40,182 nucleotides of DNA from Pseudohongiella sp. (GTDB taxonomy: Bacteria; Pseudomonadota; Gammaproteobacteria; Pseudomonadales; Pseudohongiellaceae). Under the pieces are notes generated by a model, which was not told the DNA's origin, made no database searches, and was given only the letters and a program-made list of their open reading frames with translations. The stretch is taken from positions 1 to 40,182 of the forward strand of contig JABMOK010000108.1 of the NCBI GenBank assembly GCA_013204155.1, read 5' to 3'. The position numbers were made by a program, and so were the translations under genes. Positions 26,701 through 35,665 of this stretch are shown one piece after another (the first letter of the stretch is position 1; each line of letters begins with the position of its first letter).

Positions 26701-28248
26701 TTATTTCTGCACCGGCTCTCCCCACCCTCCTCCTCCCGGGGTCTCTATTCTCAGCCGGTCACCCGGTTTAACAAATAACGTGCATTTGCCGGGCAACGGC
26801 TGGCCATTCAAGGAGTTTTGACCCTTCGCCCCGGCCTGCCCACCATTCAATCCCCAGGGGGCAAACACTCTACGCTCACTGAGTAGACTCAATTGAGCTT
26901 GTTGTAAAAACTCATACTCCCTGACCAGGCCATCGCCTCCTCGGTGCAGACCATCACCGCCACTGTCATGGCGTAGTGCATATTTGAGCACTCTCACCGG
27001 ATAGTGCATCTCGAGGCTTTCCACTGGCGTATTAAGGGTATTGGTCATATGGCTATGCACCGCATCGAGCCCCTTATGCCCAGGACTTCCTCCCAGACCG
27101 CCCGCAAGCGTTTCATAGTAATCCCAACGACTTCCAGAGCGCTTGTCTATATAGCCCATGGCGACATTATTCATTGTGCCCTGGCTGGCCGCCGGTATTT
27201 TTTCTGGCAAGACCTGAGCCAGGGCGCCAAAAACAAGATCGACTAATCGGGTCGAAGTCTCCACGTTACCCGCGGCGACTGCGGCTGGACGTTTCGCATT
27301 GACGATGGAGCCGGCAACCGTTTTCAGGTGGATACGCCTAAATAGCCCGGCACATGCCGGCGGATCATCAGGCATTAAACAGCGCATGCAATAATAGGCC
27401 GCCGCCGCGGCCACCGATTCTGGACAATTGAGATTCCCGGCGACTTGCTGCGCGCATTCACTAAAATCAAATTCAACCTCGTCAGCTTTAATGCTTAATG
27501 TCAGCGCTAATTTAATTGCCGTCGAACCACAGCCATCATCATCCAGATAATCCTCAAAACTGTATTCACCGCGGCGTAATTCTGCAAGGGTATTGGCGCA
27601 GATTCGATCAGCGTAGTCATTTAGCTCGATCATGCCCTGCCGGTAGTTTCGCAAGCCAAGCCTCTGCACCAACTGCTGCAAACGTTCAACACCGAGCAAG
27701 TTTGCACCTGCTTGTGCAGCAAAATCACCACTCAAAACCCCTTCGCCCATGCCCGGTAGGTGTTGCGCTATCGGCTGCAATACCCCTGCACGAATCAGCA
27801 GTGTCGGCGGGATAATAATCCCCTCCTGTTCCAGCCGCGAAGAAATAGGCATTGACCCCGGAGTATCACATCCTATATTCGCGTGATGGGCCCGGTTAGC
27901 CACGAAGCCTATTAAGTGTTGATTTTGCTCAGTAAACACCGCCGCGATAAGGGTCACATCGGGCAGGTGAGTTCCACCGAGGAATGGATCATTGAGCACC
28001 AGCATATCTCCGGGCTGCCATTCCCGATCACTGACGATCGAATTCATGGCAAATGCCATACTGCCCAGATGCACGGGAATATGAGCGGCTTGAGCGAAGA
28101 GCTGTCCATCAACGCCAAACAGGGCGCAGGAGTAATCCAGTCGGTCCTTGATATTAGGGGAGAATGCCGTGCGCCTGAGCACCACACCCATTTCATCGCA
28201 GATCGCAGAAACACGACTCGAGAACAGCTTTAACTCAATTGAATTCAT
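26701..28248 (-). CDS. Hydantoinase B/oxoprolinase family protein
   Basis: A 515-residue protein of the HyuB family (B half of ATP-dependent N-methylhydantoinase or 5-oxoprolinase). Family features are the N-terminal MNSIELKLFSSRVSAICDEMG, RTAFSPNIKDRLDYSCALF, the LNDPFLGGTHLPDVTL stretch near residue 85, the GGDGLHRGGDG motif near residue 430, and the C-terminal ETPGGGGWG. I start it at the ATG at 28248, which has GAGG upstream and matches the family start; the frame is open 39 codons further. These enzymes normally work with a HyuA ATPase subunit encoded alongside, and none is present here. The exact substrate is unknown. Confidence 0.88.
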   Translation of the reverse strand: MNSIELKLFSSRVSAICDEMGVVLRRTAFSPNIKDRLDYSCALFGVDGQLFAQAAHIPVHLGSMAFAMNSIVSDREWQPGDMLVLNDPFLGGTHLPDVTLIAAVFTEQNQHLIGFVANRAHHANIGCDTPGSMPISSRLEQEGIIIPPTLLIRAGVLQPIAQHLPGMGEGVLSGDFAAQAGANLLGVERLQQLVQRLGLRNYRQGMIELNDYADRICANTLAELRRGEYSFEDYLDDDGCGSTAIKLALTLSIKADEVEFDFSECAQQVAGNLNCPESVAAAAAYYCMRCLMPDDPPACAGLFRRIHLKTVAGSIVNAKRPAAVAAGNVETSTRLVDLVFGALAQVLPEKIPAASQGTMNNVAMGYIDKRSGSRWDYYETLAGGLGGSPGHKGLDAVHSHMTNTLNTPVESLEMHYPVRVLKYALRHDSGGDGLHRGGDGLVREYEFLQQAQLSLLSERRVFAPWGLNGGQAGAKGQNSLNGQPLPGKCTLFVKPGDRLRIETPGGGGWGEPVQK

Positions 28249-28424
28249 GATGTTGGCCTCGCCAATATTGCATCGATTTGCCTGCTGCCCATCAGGCGCT
28301 CTGCCAATTACCCGGCGCGGATAATTGCCCCCTTCGGTAGAACTCGCTAAACTAACGTCATTCACCAGGTAGCGCGAGCTACCTTTTTCAATTTTGGCTA
28401 ATGCTTATTTGAGAACATCACGCT

Positions 28425-29321
28425 ATGAGTGTAAAACATTTTCTTACCCTGCAGGATCTTGCCAGCGATGAATTACTGAGCATTATCCATCGAGCCATCG
28501 AATTAAAGAAAAACCCTTCACTCGCTACAATGCAGCGGAATAAAACACTGGGCCTGATTTTCGAAAAATCCTCAACCCGTACCCGCGTTGCCTTCGAAGT
28601 CGCGATGACACAATTAGGAGGTGCCTCTATATTCCTCTCCAACGCGGACTCCCAATTGGGACGCGGCGAACCGATAGAAGACAGTGCCCGCGTTCTCTCA
28701 CGCATGGTTGATTGCGTGGCAATTCGCACCTTCGGGCACGAAAAGCTGGAACGCTTTGCCCAACACTCACAAGTGCCGGTGATCAATGCGCTGACTGACG
28801 ATTTCCATCCTTGCCAGCTGCTGGCAGACATGCAGACATTCATCGAACACCGCGGCAATATCAGCGGGAAAACTGTGGCCTGGATTGGAGATGGCAATAA
28901 TATGTGCCAGTCCTACATTAATGCGGCAGATTTATTTGATTTTGAACTAAAAATTTCCTGCCCTGAAGGGTTTGAGCCCGATGTCGCACTTACGGACAAA
29001 TTTGCGCAACGTGTTTCTCTCAGTCGCGACCCGAAAATCGCCGTCAGCGGCGCCGATCTGGTGGTGACCGATGTCTGGGCATCGATGGGTCAAGAGCACG
29101 AAGAGAGCCAACGGGAAGCAAGCTTCTCGAACTTTCAGGTAAACCGCGAATTAATGTCACTGGCTAATACCGATGCCTTGCTGATGCATTGTCTGCCCGC
29201 TCACCGGGGAGAAGAAATAAGCGCAGAACTGCTAGACGCCGAAGATGTGGTGATCTGGGATGAGGCAGAGAATCGCATGCATTCGCAAAAAGCCTTGCTA
29301 GAATACCTTCTTTCTCAGTGA
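28425..29321 (+). CDS. argF: Ornithine carbamoyltransferase (anabolic)
   Basis: Makes citrulline from ornithine and carbamoyl phosphate, feeding ArgG. The 298 residues are normal. The carbamoyl-phosphate loop [10 protein letters not shown] is near residue 45, the [11 protein letters not shown] stretch (here [12 protein letters not shown]) near residue 126, and the ornithine-binding [11 protein letters not shown] near residue 247. It is divergent from the hydantoinase gene across a 176-bp gap and is followed by a long regulatory gap ahead of nrdA. Confidence 0.96.
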   Translation: MSVKHFLTLQDLASDELLSIIHRAIELKKNPSLATMQRNKTLGLIFEKSSTRTRVAFEVAMTQLGGASIFLSNADSQLGRGEPIEDSARVLSRMVDCVAIRTFGHEKLERFAQHSQVPVINALTDDFHPCQLLADMQTFIEHRGNISGKTVAWIGDGNNMCQSYINAADLFDFELKISCPEGFEPDVALTDKFAQRVSLSRDPKIAVSGADLVVTDVWASMGQEHEESQREASFSNFQVNRELMSLANTDALLMHCLPAHRGEEISAELLDAEDVVIWDEAENRMHSQKALLEYLLSQ

Positions 29322-29505
29322 TTTGACGGGCTTCATGCCTGTCCGCTAAACCACAACATGTAGTGGTAGCAAAAATAGCCGTAATCACTCAAAACAGCAC
29401 TATTTTTGACGCAATTCATGACTGCTTTCGGAGTATTGCATAATCCCGCCACTGCCTCCGGCCATTTCTGTAATTCCTTGCCCCGGCAACAAAAATACAC
29501 ACAAT

Positions 29506-29536
29506 TTACGCACAATTTGCACACAATTTACTCACA
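29506..29536 (+). promoter_or_regulatory. Three DnaA-like boxes in 11-bp phase upstream of nrdA
   Basis: Three copies of an 11-bp repeat with core CACAATTT begin at 29500, 29511 and 29522. Each contains a 9-mer close to the DnaA box TTATCCACA: TTACGCACA (29506), TTGCACACA (29517) and TTACTCACA (29528). The first and third match seven of nine bases, the second six. One-turn spacing puts them on one face of the helix. DnaA control of nrdAB is known in E. coli; here it is inferred. Confidence 0.4.
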
Positions 29537-29563
29537 GAAAAAGGACTTGCATTCAGACCGCAA

Positions 29564-29610
29564 GCGCATTATCTTGTGCTATCGATTTATAGCTTGTCTA
29601 TATATTGTAT
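29564..29610 (+). promoter_or_regulatory. Paired NrdR-like boxes upstream of nrdA
   Basis: Two 16-bp sites resemble the NrdR box acaCwAtATaTwGtGt: 29564-29579 (GCGCATTATCTTGTGC, weaker) and 29595-29610 (TGTCTATATATTGTAT, strong). Their starts are exactly 31 bp apart, three helical turns, one of the spacings known for NrdR pairs. NrdR represses ribonucleotide reductase genes when dATP is high. The nrdR gene is not in the window. Confidence 0.6.
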
Positions 29611-29819
29611 TTGTTGAGCATAAATCAAGTGTTTGGCTCTCTCTGAGAAGCGAATAATAATTATTGAGTAATTGGACGGTTAGCGATGCTGTTCCTTACA
29701 ATAATAAGACAAGCACTTGATCATATTGGGTATTTCAGCTCTTTTTATGGGCTTGTTTTTAACGAAACTCAGTGTTCCTGAAAAAAATCGAAAAAAACAA
29801 TTAAAGTCCTGCCGCAAAA

Positions 29820-29835
29820 ACACAATATATAGTAT
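29820..29835 (+). promoter_or_regulatory. Third NrdR-like box, nearer nrdA
   Basis: ACACAATATATAGTAT matches the NrdR box consensus at all but one of its positions. It is 210 bp upstream of the nrdA start and 225 bp from the nearest other box. No good partner is seen at 21 or 31 bp on its downstream side. It may overlap a core promoter. Confidence 0.5.
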
Positions 29836-30044
29836 ATGGCCTTAATATGGTCTGGCTGCCAAATTCGAAAATTAGAGCAATTGATTTCGTCACTGGATCA
29901 AGCCAGATTGGCATAACTCGCTGTAAAACGAGAGAAAGCTCCCTGCTAGCGACAGCCAGGACGCTGATAAGACTAAAAATAAGATTAAACAAAAAAACAA
30001 ACCTATAAGAATACTTAGAAGTAAATATCTACCCGGAGCGCATA

Positions 30045-32891
30045 ATGCAAACTGATGTACAGACAACCGCTGACTCTTCCCTCTCCACCCCTTCCAGCAG
30101 CAACACCGCCACTGTTGCCGCCACCGCACCAGGGCAATTGCGCGTCATTAAGCGCAACGGAGCCGTGGTTAGCTATGATGATTCAAAAATTGCCGTTGCT
30201 ATAACCAAAGCCTATCTGGCGGTTGAGGGCGGCAATGCAGCGGCCTCGACGCGCATTCATGAATCAGTTGCGCAGTTGGGCAATCAGATAAGCCAGATCT
30301 TCCGTCGTCGCATGCCATCCGGCGGCACTATTCATATTGAGGATATTCAGGACCAGGTAGAACTGGCACTGATGCGTACTGGTGAGCATAAAATCGCCAG
30401 AAGCTATGTGATTTATCGCGCCGAGCACACCCGTATCAGGCAGCAAAAACAGGATTCTGAGCAAGCAACGCATCCAGCGATTTCCGTTATTCTGGATAAT
30501 GGCGAGACCGGTCCGCTGGACACACAACGCTTACAAACCGTTATCGATGAAGCCTGCGAAGGCCTGGAAGGCGTATCAGCCGACTCGATTTATACAGAAA
30601 CTTTAAAGAACCTTTACCCCGGTGTGAAAATGGAAGATGTCAGAACCTCGCTGGTTATGACTGCTCGCACCATGGTGGAGAAGGATCCTAATTACTCTTA
30701 CGTTACTGCACGCTTGCTAATGGATACGGTACGTTCTGAAGCACTGGGATTTTTAGGCATAGCAGAATCGGCCACACAGTCGGAGATGCATTACCGCTAT
30801 GCAGCTACGCTAAAACCTTATATCGAAAAAGGAGTTGAGCTAGGCTTGCTCTCCCCCCACCTGCTTGAATTTGATCTCGGCGTACTGGGCGAAGCCCTGC
30901 AAGCTGATCGGGATCAGCAATTTACCTATCTGGGTCTGCAAACTTTATACGACCGCTACTTCATTCACAGCAATGGTGTTCGCTTCGAACTGCCGCAAGT
31001 TTTCTATATGCGAGTAGCAATGGGTCTGGCATCTAACGAAGAAAACCGCGAACAGAGAGCCATCGAGTTTTATAACTTGATCTCCAGTTTCGATTATATG
31101 GTTTCGACACCCCAGCTATTCAATTCCGGCACCTTACGTCCGCAACTTTCCTCCTGTTTCCTAACCACGGTACCGGATGACCTGTACGGCATTTACTCTG
31201 CGATCAGGGACAATGCCATGCTTTCGAAGTGGGCTGGCGGACTTGGCAATGACTGGACTCCGGTGCGGGCTTTAGGGGCACATATCAAAGGCACTAATGG
31301 CAAGTCGCAAGGCATCGTTCCATTTCTTAAGGTAGTTAACGATACAGCCGTAGCCGTTAATCAGGGAGGCAAACGAAAAGGGGCCGTGTGTTCTTATTTA
31401 GAAACCTGGCATTTGGACATCGAGGAATTTCTGGAACTGCGCAAAAACACAGGCGACGAACGTCGTCGTGCCCATGATATGAATACGGCTAACTGGATCC
31501 CCGATCTGTTTATGAAGCGCGTATTCAACGACCAGAACTGGACGCTGTTCTCACCTAACAATGTGCCCGATTTACACGATCTGCATGGCAGAGCATTTGA
31601 AACTGCCTACGAAGAATACGAACGCAAGGCGGCCGCTGGTGAGATCGATGTTTACAAGACTCTCAAAGCCAGTGACCTGTGGCGCAAGATGATCTCGATG
31701 CTATTCGAAACCGGTCATCCATGGATTACCTTCAAGGATTCATGCAATGTACGCTCACCTCAGCAGCATGTTGGCGCCATTCATTCTTCCAATCTGTGCA
31801 CAGAAATTACCCTCAACACCAGCAAGGATGAAATTGCTGTCTGTAATCTGGGCTCTGTGAATCTACTTAATCACACCACTGAGAACGGCCTCAATCAAGA
31901 CAAGCTGAAGTCGACTATTACCACTGCTGTTCGCATGCTGGATAATGTCATTGATATCAATTACTACTCCGTGCCACAGGCAAAGACTTCAAATCTGAAA
32001 CACCGGCCAATCGGCATGGGTATTATGGGCTTTCAGGATGCCCTGTATGCTCAGCGCATTCCCTATTCCTCTGATCAAGCCGTGGAATTCGCCGATATCT
32101 CTATGGAAATAATCAGCTACTACGCCATTCAGGCCTCGACCAATTTGGCGGAAGAACGCGGCCGCTATGAATCCTTTCCAGGCTCTCTCTGGGATCAAGG
32201 TATTTTGCCAATCGATTCCTTAAAGATGCTACAGGAAGAACGCGGAGCAGATTACCTGGAAGTTAATCTGCAGCAGCGACTGGACTGGGATAGTTTGCGA
32301 GATCGTATCAAAAAGGTTGGCATGCGTAATTCCAATGTTCTTGCGATCGCACCAACAGCGACTATCGCGAACATCAGTGGCGTCTCTCAATCTATCGAGC
32401 CCACCTATCAAAACCTGTACGTTAAATCTAATCTTTCAGGTGAATTTACGGTGGTAAATCCCTTCCTGGTTCGTGATCTAAAGGCAGCGAATTTGTGGGA
32501 CAGTGTCATGGTTAACGACCTGAAATACTACGAAGGCAGTGTGCAGAAGATTGACCGCGTACCTGATGAAATCAAACATATCTATGCGACAGCATTTGAA
32601 ATAGAACCTCGCTGGTTAGTGGATGCTGCCAGTCGCAGGCAAAAATGGATTGATCAGGCGCAATCACTCAATCTGTATGTGGCAGGCGCCAACGGCAAGA
32701 AGCTGGATATCACCTATCGTATGGCCTGGTTAAGGGGCCTGAAAACGACTTATTACTTAAGAGCCCTGGCGGCGACGACAACCGAGAAGTCCACGGTTTC
32801 CGACAATAGCCTCAATAAGGTATCAAACCAGGCAGCAGCCGTCCCGATGGCTTGCTCGCTGGATGATCCGGATTGCGAAGCGTGTCAGTAA
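30045..32891 (+). CDS. nrdA: Class Ia ribonucleoside-diphosphate reductase alpha subunit
   Basis: Catalytic subunit that reduces NDPs to dNDPs, paired with NrdB. At 948 residues it is longer than E. coli NrdA because the N-terminus has two ATP-cone domains: one from about residue 30 (LRVIKRNGAVVSYDDSKI) and a second from about residue 145 (VILDNGETGPLDTQRLQ). P. aeruginosa NrdA is similar. The active-site region contains the first redox Cys in PQLSSCFLT, the NLCTEI triad with its radical Cys, and the second redox Cys in AVCNLGSVNL. The C-terminal shuttle pair is C944 and C947 (DCEACQ). The long upstream region carries NrdR-like and DnaA-like sites. nrdB starts 94 bp downstream. Confidence 0.97.
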   Translation: MQTDVQTTADSSLSTPSSSNTATVAATAPGQLRVIKRNGAVVSYDDSKIAVAITKAYLAVEGGNAAASTRIHESVAQLGNQISQIFRRRMPSGGTIHIEDIQDQVELALMRTGEHKIARSYVIYRAEHTRIRQQKQDSEQATHPAISVILDNGETGPLDTQRLQTVIDEACEGLEGVSADSIYTETLKNLYPGVKMEDVRTSLVMTARTMVEKDPNYSYVTARLLMDTVRSEALGFLGIAESATQSEMHYRYAATLKPYIEKGVELGLLSPHLLEFDLGVLGEALQADRDQQFTYLGLQTLYDRYFIHSNGVRFELPQVFYMRVAMGLASNEENREQRAIEFYNLISSFDYMVSTPQLFNSGTLRPQLSSCFLTTVPDDLYGIYSAIRDNAMLSKWAGGLGNDWTPVRALGAHIKGTNGKSQGIVPFLKVVNDTAVAVNQGGKRKGAVCSYLETWHLDIEEFLELRKNTGDERRRAHDMNTANWIPDLFMKRVFNDQNWTLFSPNNVPDLHDLHGRAFETAYEEYERKAAAGEIDVYKTLKASDLWRKMISMLFETGHPWITFKDSCNVRSPQQHVGAIHSSNLCTEITLNTSKDEIAVCNLGSVNLLNHTTENGLNQDKLKSTITTAVRMLDNVIDINYYSVPQAKTSNLKHRPIGMGIMGFQDALYAQRIPYSSDQAVEFADISMEIISYYAIQASTNLAEERGRYESFPGSLWDQGILPIDSLKMLQEERGADYLEVNLQQRLDWDSLRDRIKKVGMRNSNVLAIAPTATIANISGVSQSIEPTYQNLYVKSNLSGEFTVVNPFLVRDLKAANLWDSVMVNDLKYYEGSVQKIDRVPDEIKHIYATAFEIEPRWLVDAASRRQKWIDQAQSLNLYVAGANGKKLDITYRMAWLRGLKTTYYLRALAATTTEKSTVSDNSLNKVSNQAAAVPMACSLDDPDCEACQ

Positions 32892-32985
32892 CGGCCGCCA
32901 AACTACGAGAGAGTTAACGAGAACTCAAAAAGATCGATGAGACAAATTACATTAGTGAACAATAAAAAAGTGCCGGGGAACAACT

Positions 32986-34239
32986 ATGCTGTCATGGGAT
33001 GAATTTGACCAAGAGGATAGTACTACGCCTGTGGTTGAAGTAAGCGAGAAAAAACCTGTTAATGCAGAGATAGCCACTAGCGTTAGCGCGCAACTTGCCA
33101 ATATCCAATCCACAGTTGCCGCCGCAGATGAGCGACTAAACGCTACTGCGCTGCAACAAGCCATAGATGAATTGGAAAATCTGGACATTACTGTGGGCGA
33201 GGAAGAGCTTGAAGGCGCAGCGATGCGCGTCAAGGTTGACGACAAGCGCATGATTAACTGTCGAGCCGATTTAAATCAATTGGTGCCCTTCAAATACGAT
33301 TGGGCATGGCAAAAATATTTGGATGGTTGCGCCAACCATTGGATGCCGCAAGAAATCAACATGAATGCAGACATTGCGCTGTGGAAAAACCCGAATGGAC
33401 TGACCGACGACGAACGCTTGATAGTCCAGCGCAACCTTGGCTTCTTCGCAACCGCCGACTCTCTCGTAGCGAACAATCTGGTATTGGCGGTTTATCGCTT
33501 GATTACCAACCCCGAGTGTCGGCAATATATTCTACGCCAGGCTTTTGAAGAAGCTATCCATACCCATGCCTACCAATATTGTATTGAATCATTGTCTATG
33601 GACGAGGGGGCAATTTTCAATATGTATCATGAGGTACCCTCGGTAGCCAAGAAAGCATCATGGGGCCTTAAATACACACAAGAACTTAGCGACCCGAAAT
33701 TTGAAACCGGCTCTATTGAAAACGATCAGGCCCTGCTCAAAAACCTGATTGCATTCTATTGCTGCCTGGAAGGTATTTTCTTCTACTGCGGCTTCACGCA
33801 AATATTATCCATGGGTAGACGCAATAAGATGACCGGAACATCTGAGCAATTTCAATATATTTTGCGCGATGAATCCATGCATTTAAATTTTGGTATCGAC
33901 ATGATTAATCAGATCAAGTTGGAGAATCCGCAACTTTGGACTGACGGGATGCGAGAGCAAGCCACTCAGATGATCTTGCAGGCCACGCAACTGGAAATTG
34001 AATACGCCAGAGACACCATGCCTCGCGGCGTGCTGGGCATGAACGCCGCCATGATGGAAGAGTATTTGCAATTTATTGCCAACCGTCGCCTGGTTCAGAT
34101 TGGGCTTCCGGAACAATTCAAAAACGTGCAGAACCCATTCCCATGGATGTCTGAAATCATGGATTTGCGCAAAGAAAAGAACTTTTTCGAAACCCGAGTA
34201 ATTGAGTATCAAACCGGCGGTGCTTTAACCTGGGATTGA
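32986..34239 (+). CDS. nrdB: Class Ia ribonucleoside-diphosphate reductase beta subunit
   Basis: Small subunit holding the diiron-tyrosyl radical, 417 residues. Metal ligands by family pattern are D158 (ATADSL), E189 and H192 (EEAIHTHAY), a Glu in [10 protein letters not shown], and Glu/His in RDESMHLNF. The radical tyrosine is Y196, four residues after H192, so this is a tyrosyl-radical (class Ia/Ib type) subunit, not the Phe-containing class Ic form. An N-terminal extension of about 85 acidic, low-complexity residues precedes the ferritin-like domain and is longer than in E. coli. It follows nrdA by 94 bp. Confidence 0.96.
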   Translation: MLSWDEFDQEDSTTPVVEVSEKKPVNAEIATSVSAQLANIQSTVAAADERLNATALQQAIDELENLDITVGEEELEGAAMRVKVDDKRMINCRADLNQLVPFKYDWAWQKYLDGCANHWMPQEINMNADIALWKNPNGLTDDERLIVQRNLGFFATADSLVANNLVLAVYRLITNPECRQYILRQAFEEAIHTHAYQYCIESLSMDEGAIFNMYHEVPSVAKKASWGLKYTQELSDPKFETGSIENDQALLKNLIAFYCCLEGIFFYCGFTQILSMGRRNKMTGTSEQFQYILRDESMHLNFGIDMINQIKLENPQLWTDGMREQATQMILQATQLEIEYARDTMPRGVLGMNAAMMEEYLQFIANRRLVQIGLPEQFKNVQNPFPWMSEIMDLRKEKNFFETRVIEYQTGGALTWD

Positions 34240-34291
34240 GACCTAGTGACGGCACGGCTTCCTGGGCCGGCCTGCTGACAGGAGTAATTAA

Positions 34292-34660
34292 ATGAGCGAC
34301 AAGAAGTACACGGAAGACGATCCACAGCGCACGCTGGTTACGCTCGATCAACTTAGTCAGACGATTGAAGTTATGACAAACGTTGTGAACCGGCTGCGTC
34401 GGCACTTGAGCGATCAGATCAAAGCTCAGCTGGAAAACCAGATGGAGAGCCAAATGGAAGCTCAATTAGAAGCCATGCTGGAAGCACAACAACTCAATGC
34501 GCAAAGGGATACTACAACCGAGCCGCTTGAGCCAACGCGCAGAGCGCCTGCAGATAGCCAACCATCAACGTCTAAAAACACAAAAAGGGAGAGTTTTGTT
34601 GTTGAAATCAATCAACAGGAGGCTGATCCTCGGCCCAAGACTAGAAAAATTCTGCACTAG
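34292..34660 (+). CDS. Small coiled-coil protein of unknown function
   Basis: I do not recognise this 122-residue protein. A good ribosome-binding site (AGGAG) lies 7 bases before the ATG, and it follows nrdB by 52 bp on the same strand, so it is likely translated and perhaps cotranscribed. Residues 15-70 form a predicted amphipathic helix or coiled coil, including a quasi-repeat of QLE/QME units (QLENQMESQMEAQLEAMLEAQQ in shape) that suggests internal duplication of a 4-7 residue unit. The remaining C-terminal half is polar and disordered (Pro, Thr, Ser, Arg). There is no signal peptide or membrane segment. It could also be a small structural or DNA-associated protein. Confidence 0.7.
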   Translation: MSDKKYTEDDPQRTLVTLDQLSQTIEVMTNVVNRLRRHLSDQIKAQLENQMESQMEAQLEAMLEAQQLNAQRDTTTEPLEPTRRAPADSQPSTSKNTKRESFVVEINQQEADPRPKTRKILH

Positions 34661-34710
34661 ACCAGGCATAGGACTGCCGTCCTTCGCCGCCGCCGTTTTT
34701 ACTCCTCGTC

Positions 34711-35286
34711 ATGCCTGACACTATCGGCGCTATCATTCTGGCCGCAGGATTCAGTCATCGCTTTGGCAGTAGCAAACTGCTGGCGAAGCTTGATAATGGC
34801 AATACGGTATTTCAACAGACCCTGCAAAACGTCAGTGCGGCCATTCCTTCGGTGCTGATCGTAAGCCGTCCTGAAATAGCGCCGGCGCTGGCGAAATATT
34901 CCACTGGTATTCTTCTGTTCGAGCAGGCCGAGCACGGAATGGGAGCTACCCTCTCCTTTGCGGCACAGCAAATAGAAGGCTGGACCGGCTGTCTTGTCTG
35001 CCTTGCAGATATGCCCTTCATTACCGTGGACACCTACGCCAAAATCGCGGCACGGCTCACTGGCGAGAAAATACTAATCCCCACCTATCAATCACAAGCC
35101 GGAAACCCGGTCGCGTTCGGAAAGAAATATTTTAATCAACTCAGGCAGTTACAGGGAGATTCCGGAGGAAAGTCTATCATCGCCAGCCGCCCCGAGTCGG
35201 TATTGAGGATGGCGGTGGATGATCCGGGCATTTTGCAGGACGTGGACACAGAAAATGATCTGACGCGTTATCAGTCTAAAAGCTGA
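34711..35286 (+). CDS. MobA/MocA-family nucleotidyltransferase
   Basis: A 191-residue NTP-transferase fold protein. The nucleotide-binding LAAGFSHRFGSSKLLAKL motif is at about residues 9-26, the metal-binding CLADMPFI near residue 97, and GNPVAFGKKY plus LQGDSGGKSI near residues 130-150. This pattern fits the MocA/MobA-like group that adds CMP or GMP to molybdopterin. With moaA and moaB at the other end of the window it supports an active molybdoenzyme. CMP (MocA) versus GMP (MobA) specificity cannot be decided; no xdhC or molybdoenzyme gene is adjacent. Confidence 0.85.
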   Translation: MPDTIGAIILAAGFSHRFGSSKLLAKLDNGNTVFQQTLQNVSAAIPSVLIVSRPEIAPALAKYSTGILLFEQAEHGMGATLSFAAQQIEGWTGCLVCLADMPFITVDTYAKIAARLTGEKILIPTYQSQAGNPVAFGKKYFNQLRQLQGDSGGKSIIASRPESVLRMAVDDPGILQDVDTENDLTRYQSKS

Positions 35287-35404
35287 ATTAATTACAGGGC
35301 CGCTCTCGCCGAGCAGGTCCCATTCTACTTTTCTTGCCATTCGATATTGCAAGGCTGAACAGTTTAACCATACAATCTTTACAGGCTCATCAAATTTAAC
35401 GCCA

Positions 35405-35665
35405 ATGAAAAAAATCAAGAATGAAGGTGAACTACTCAAGGAAGCCATCCGAGTTGGCTCTCGGTATTTTGAGGCCCGTGGCGCCGGGGCGTTTGATAAC
35501 ACCGATCATGCTGACATAAGGGTTCGCGCCATCTATTTACTGCTGGTAAAAGACAAAGTCATTCAGGCTCTTGCCAGTCAGGATGAAAATGTACAAAACA
35601 TGCGACATAAGCTGGCAATCTGGATTTCGAAAAATCTGCCCGCCGATCATCAATTACTGCAATGA
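35405..35665 (+). CDS. Small DUF5062-like protein
   Basis: An 86-residue helical, charged protein. Its MKKIKNEGELLKEAIRVG start, the central LLLVKDKVIQAL and the end HKLAIWISKNLPADHQLL resemble the DUF5062 family I recall from marine gammaproteobacteria. The resemblance is from memory and could be wrong. It has no signal peptide or membrane segment. Its stop overlaps the cyclophilin start by 4 bp, so the two may be coupled. Function unknown. Confidence 0.6.
   Translation: MKKIKNEGELLKEAIRVGSRYFEARGAGAFDNTDHADIRVRAIYLLLVKDKVIQALASQDENVQNMRHKLAIWISKNLPADHQLLQ

Larger units (their letters stand above)
29322..30044 (+). promoter_or_regulatory. nrdAB upstream regulatory region
   Basis: This 723-bp gap between argF and nrdA holds no gene I can support. 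An 83-codon plus-strand frame at 29406-29657 has no family features. It does hold three DnaA-like boxes, three NrdR-like boxes and an AT-rich stretch, listed separately. Such a long, site-dense leader suggests tight control of ribonucleotide reductase with the cell cycle and dNTP level. Confidence 0.55.

Noticed and set aside
26575-26778. Plus-strand 67-codon frame overlapping the end of the hydantoinase gene
   Set aside because: Overlaps the 3' end of the real gene on the opposite strand, with no family signal or good ribosome-binding site.
29614-29628. FNR-like TTGAG...ATCAA sequence
   Set aside because: Half-sites are separated by five bases rather than four and the first half-site has G where T is needed.
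29406-29657. 83-codon plus-strand frame in the argF-nrdA gap
   Set aside because: No recognisable family, odd composition, and it overlaps the NrdR-like and DnaA-like sites. Most likely chance.
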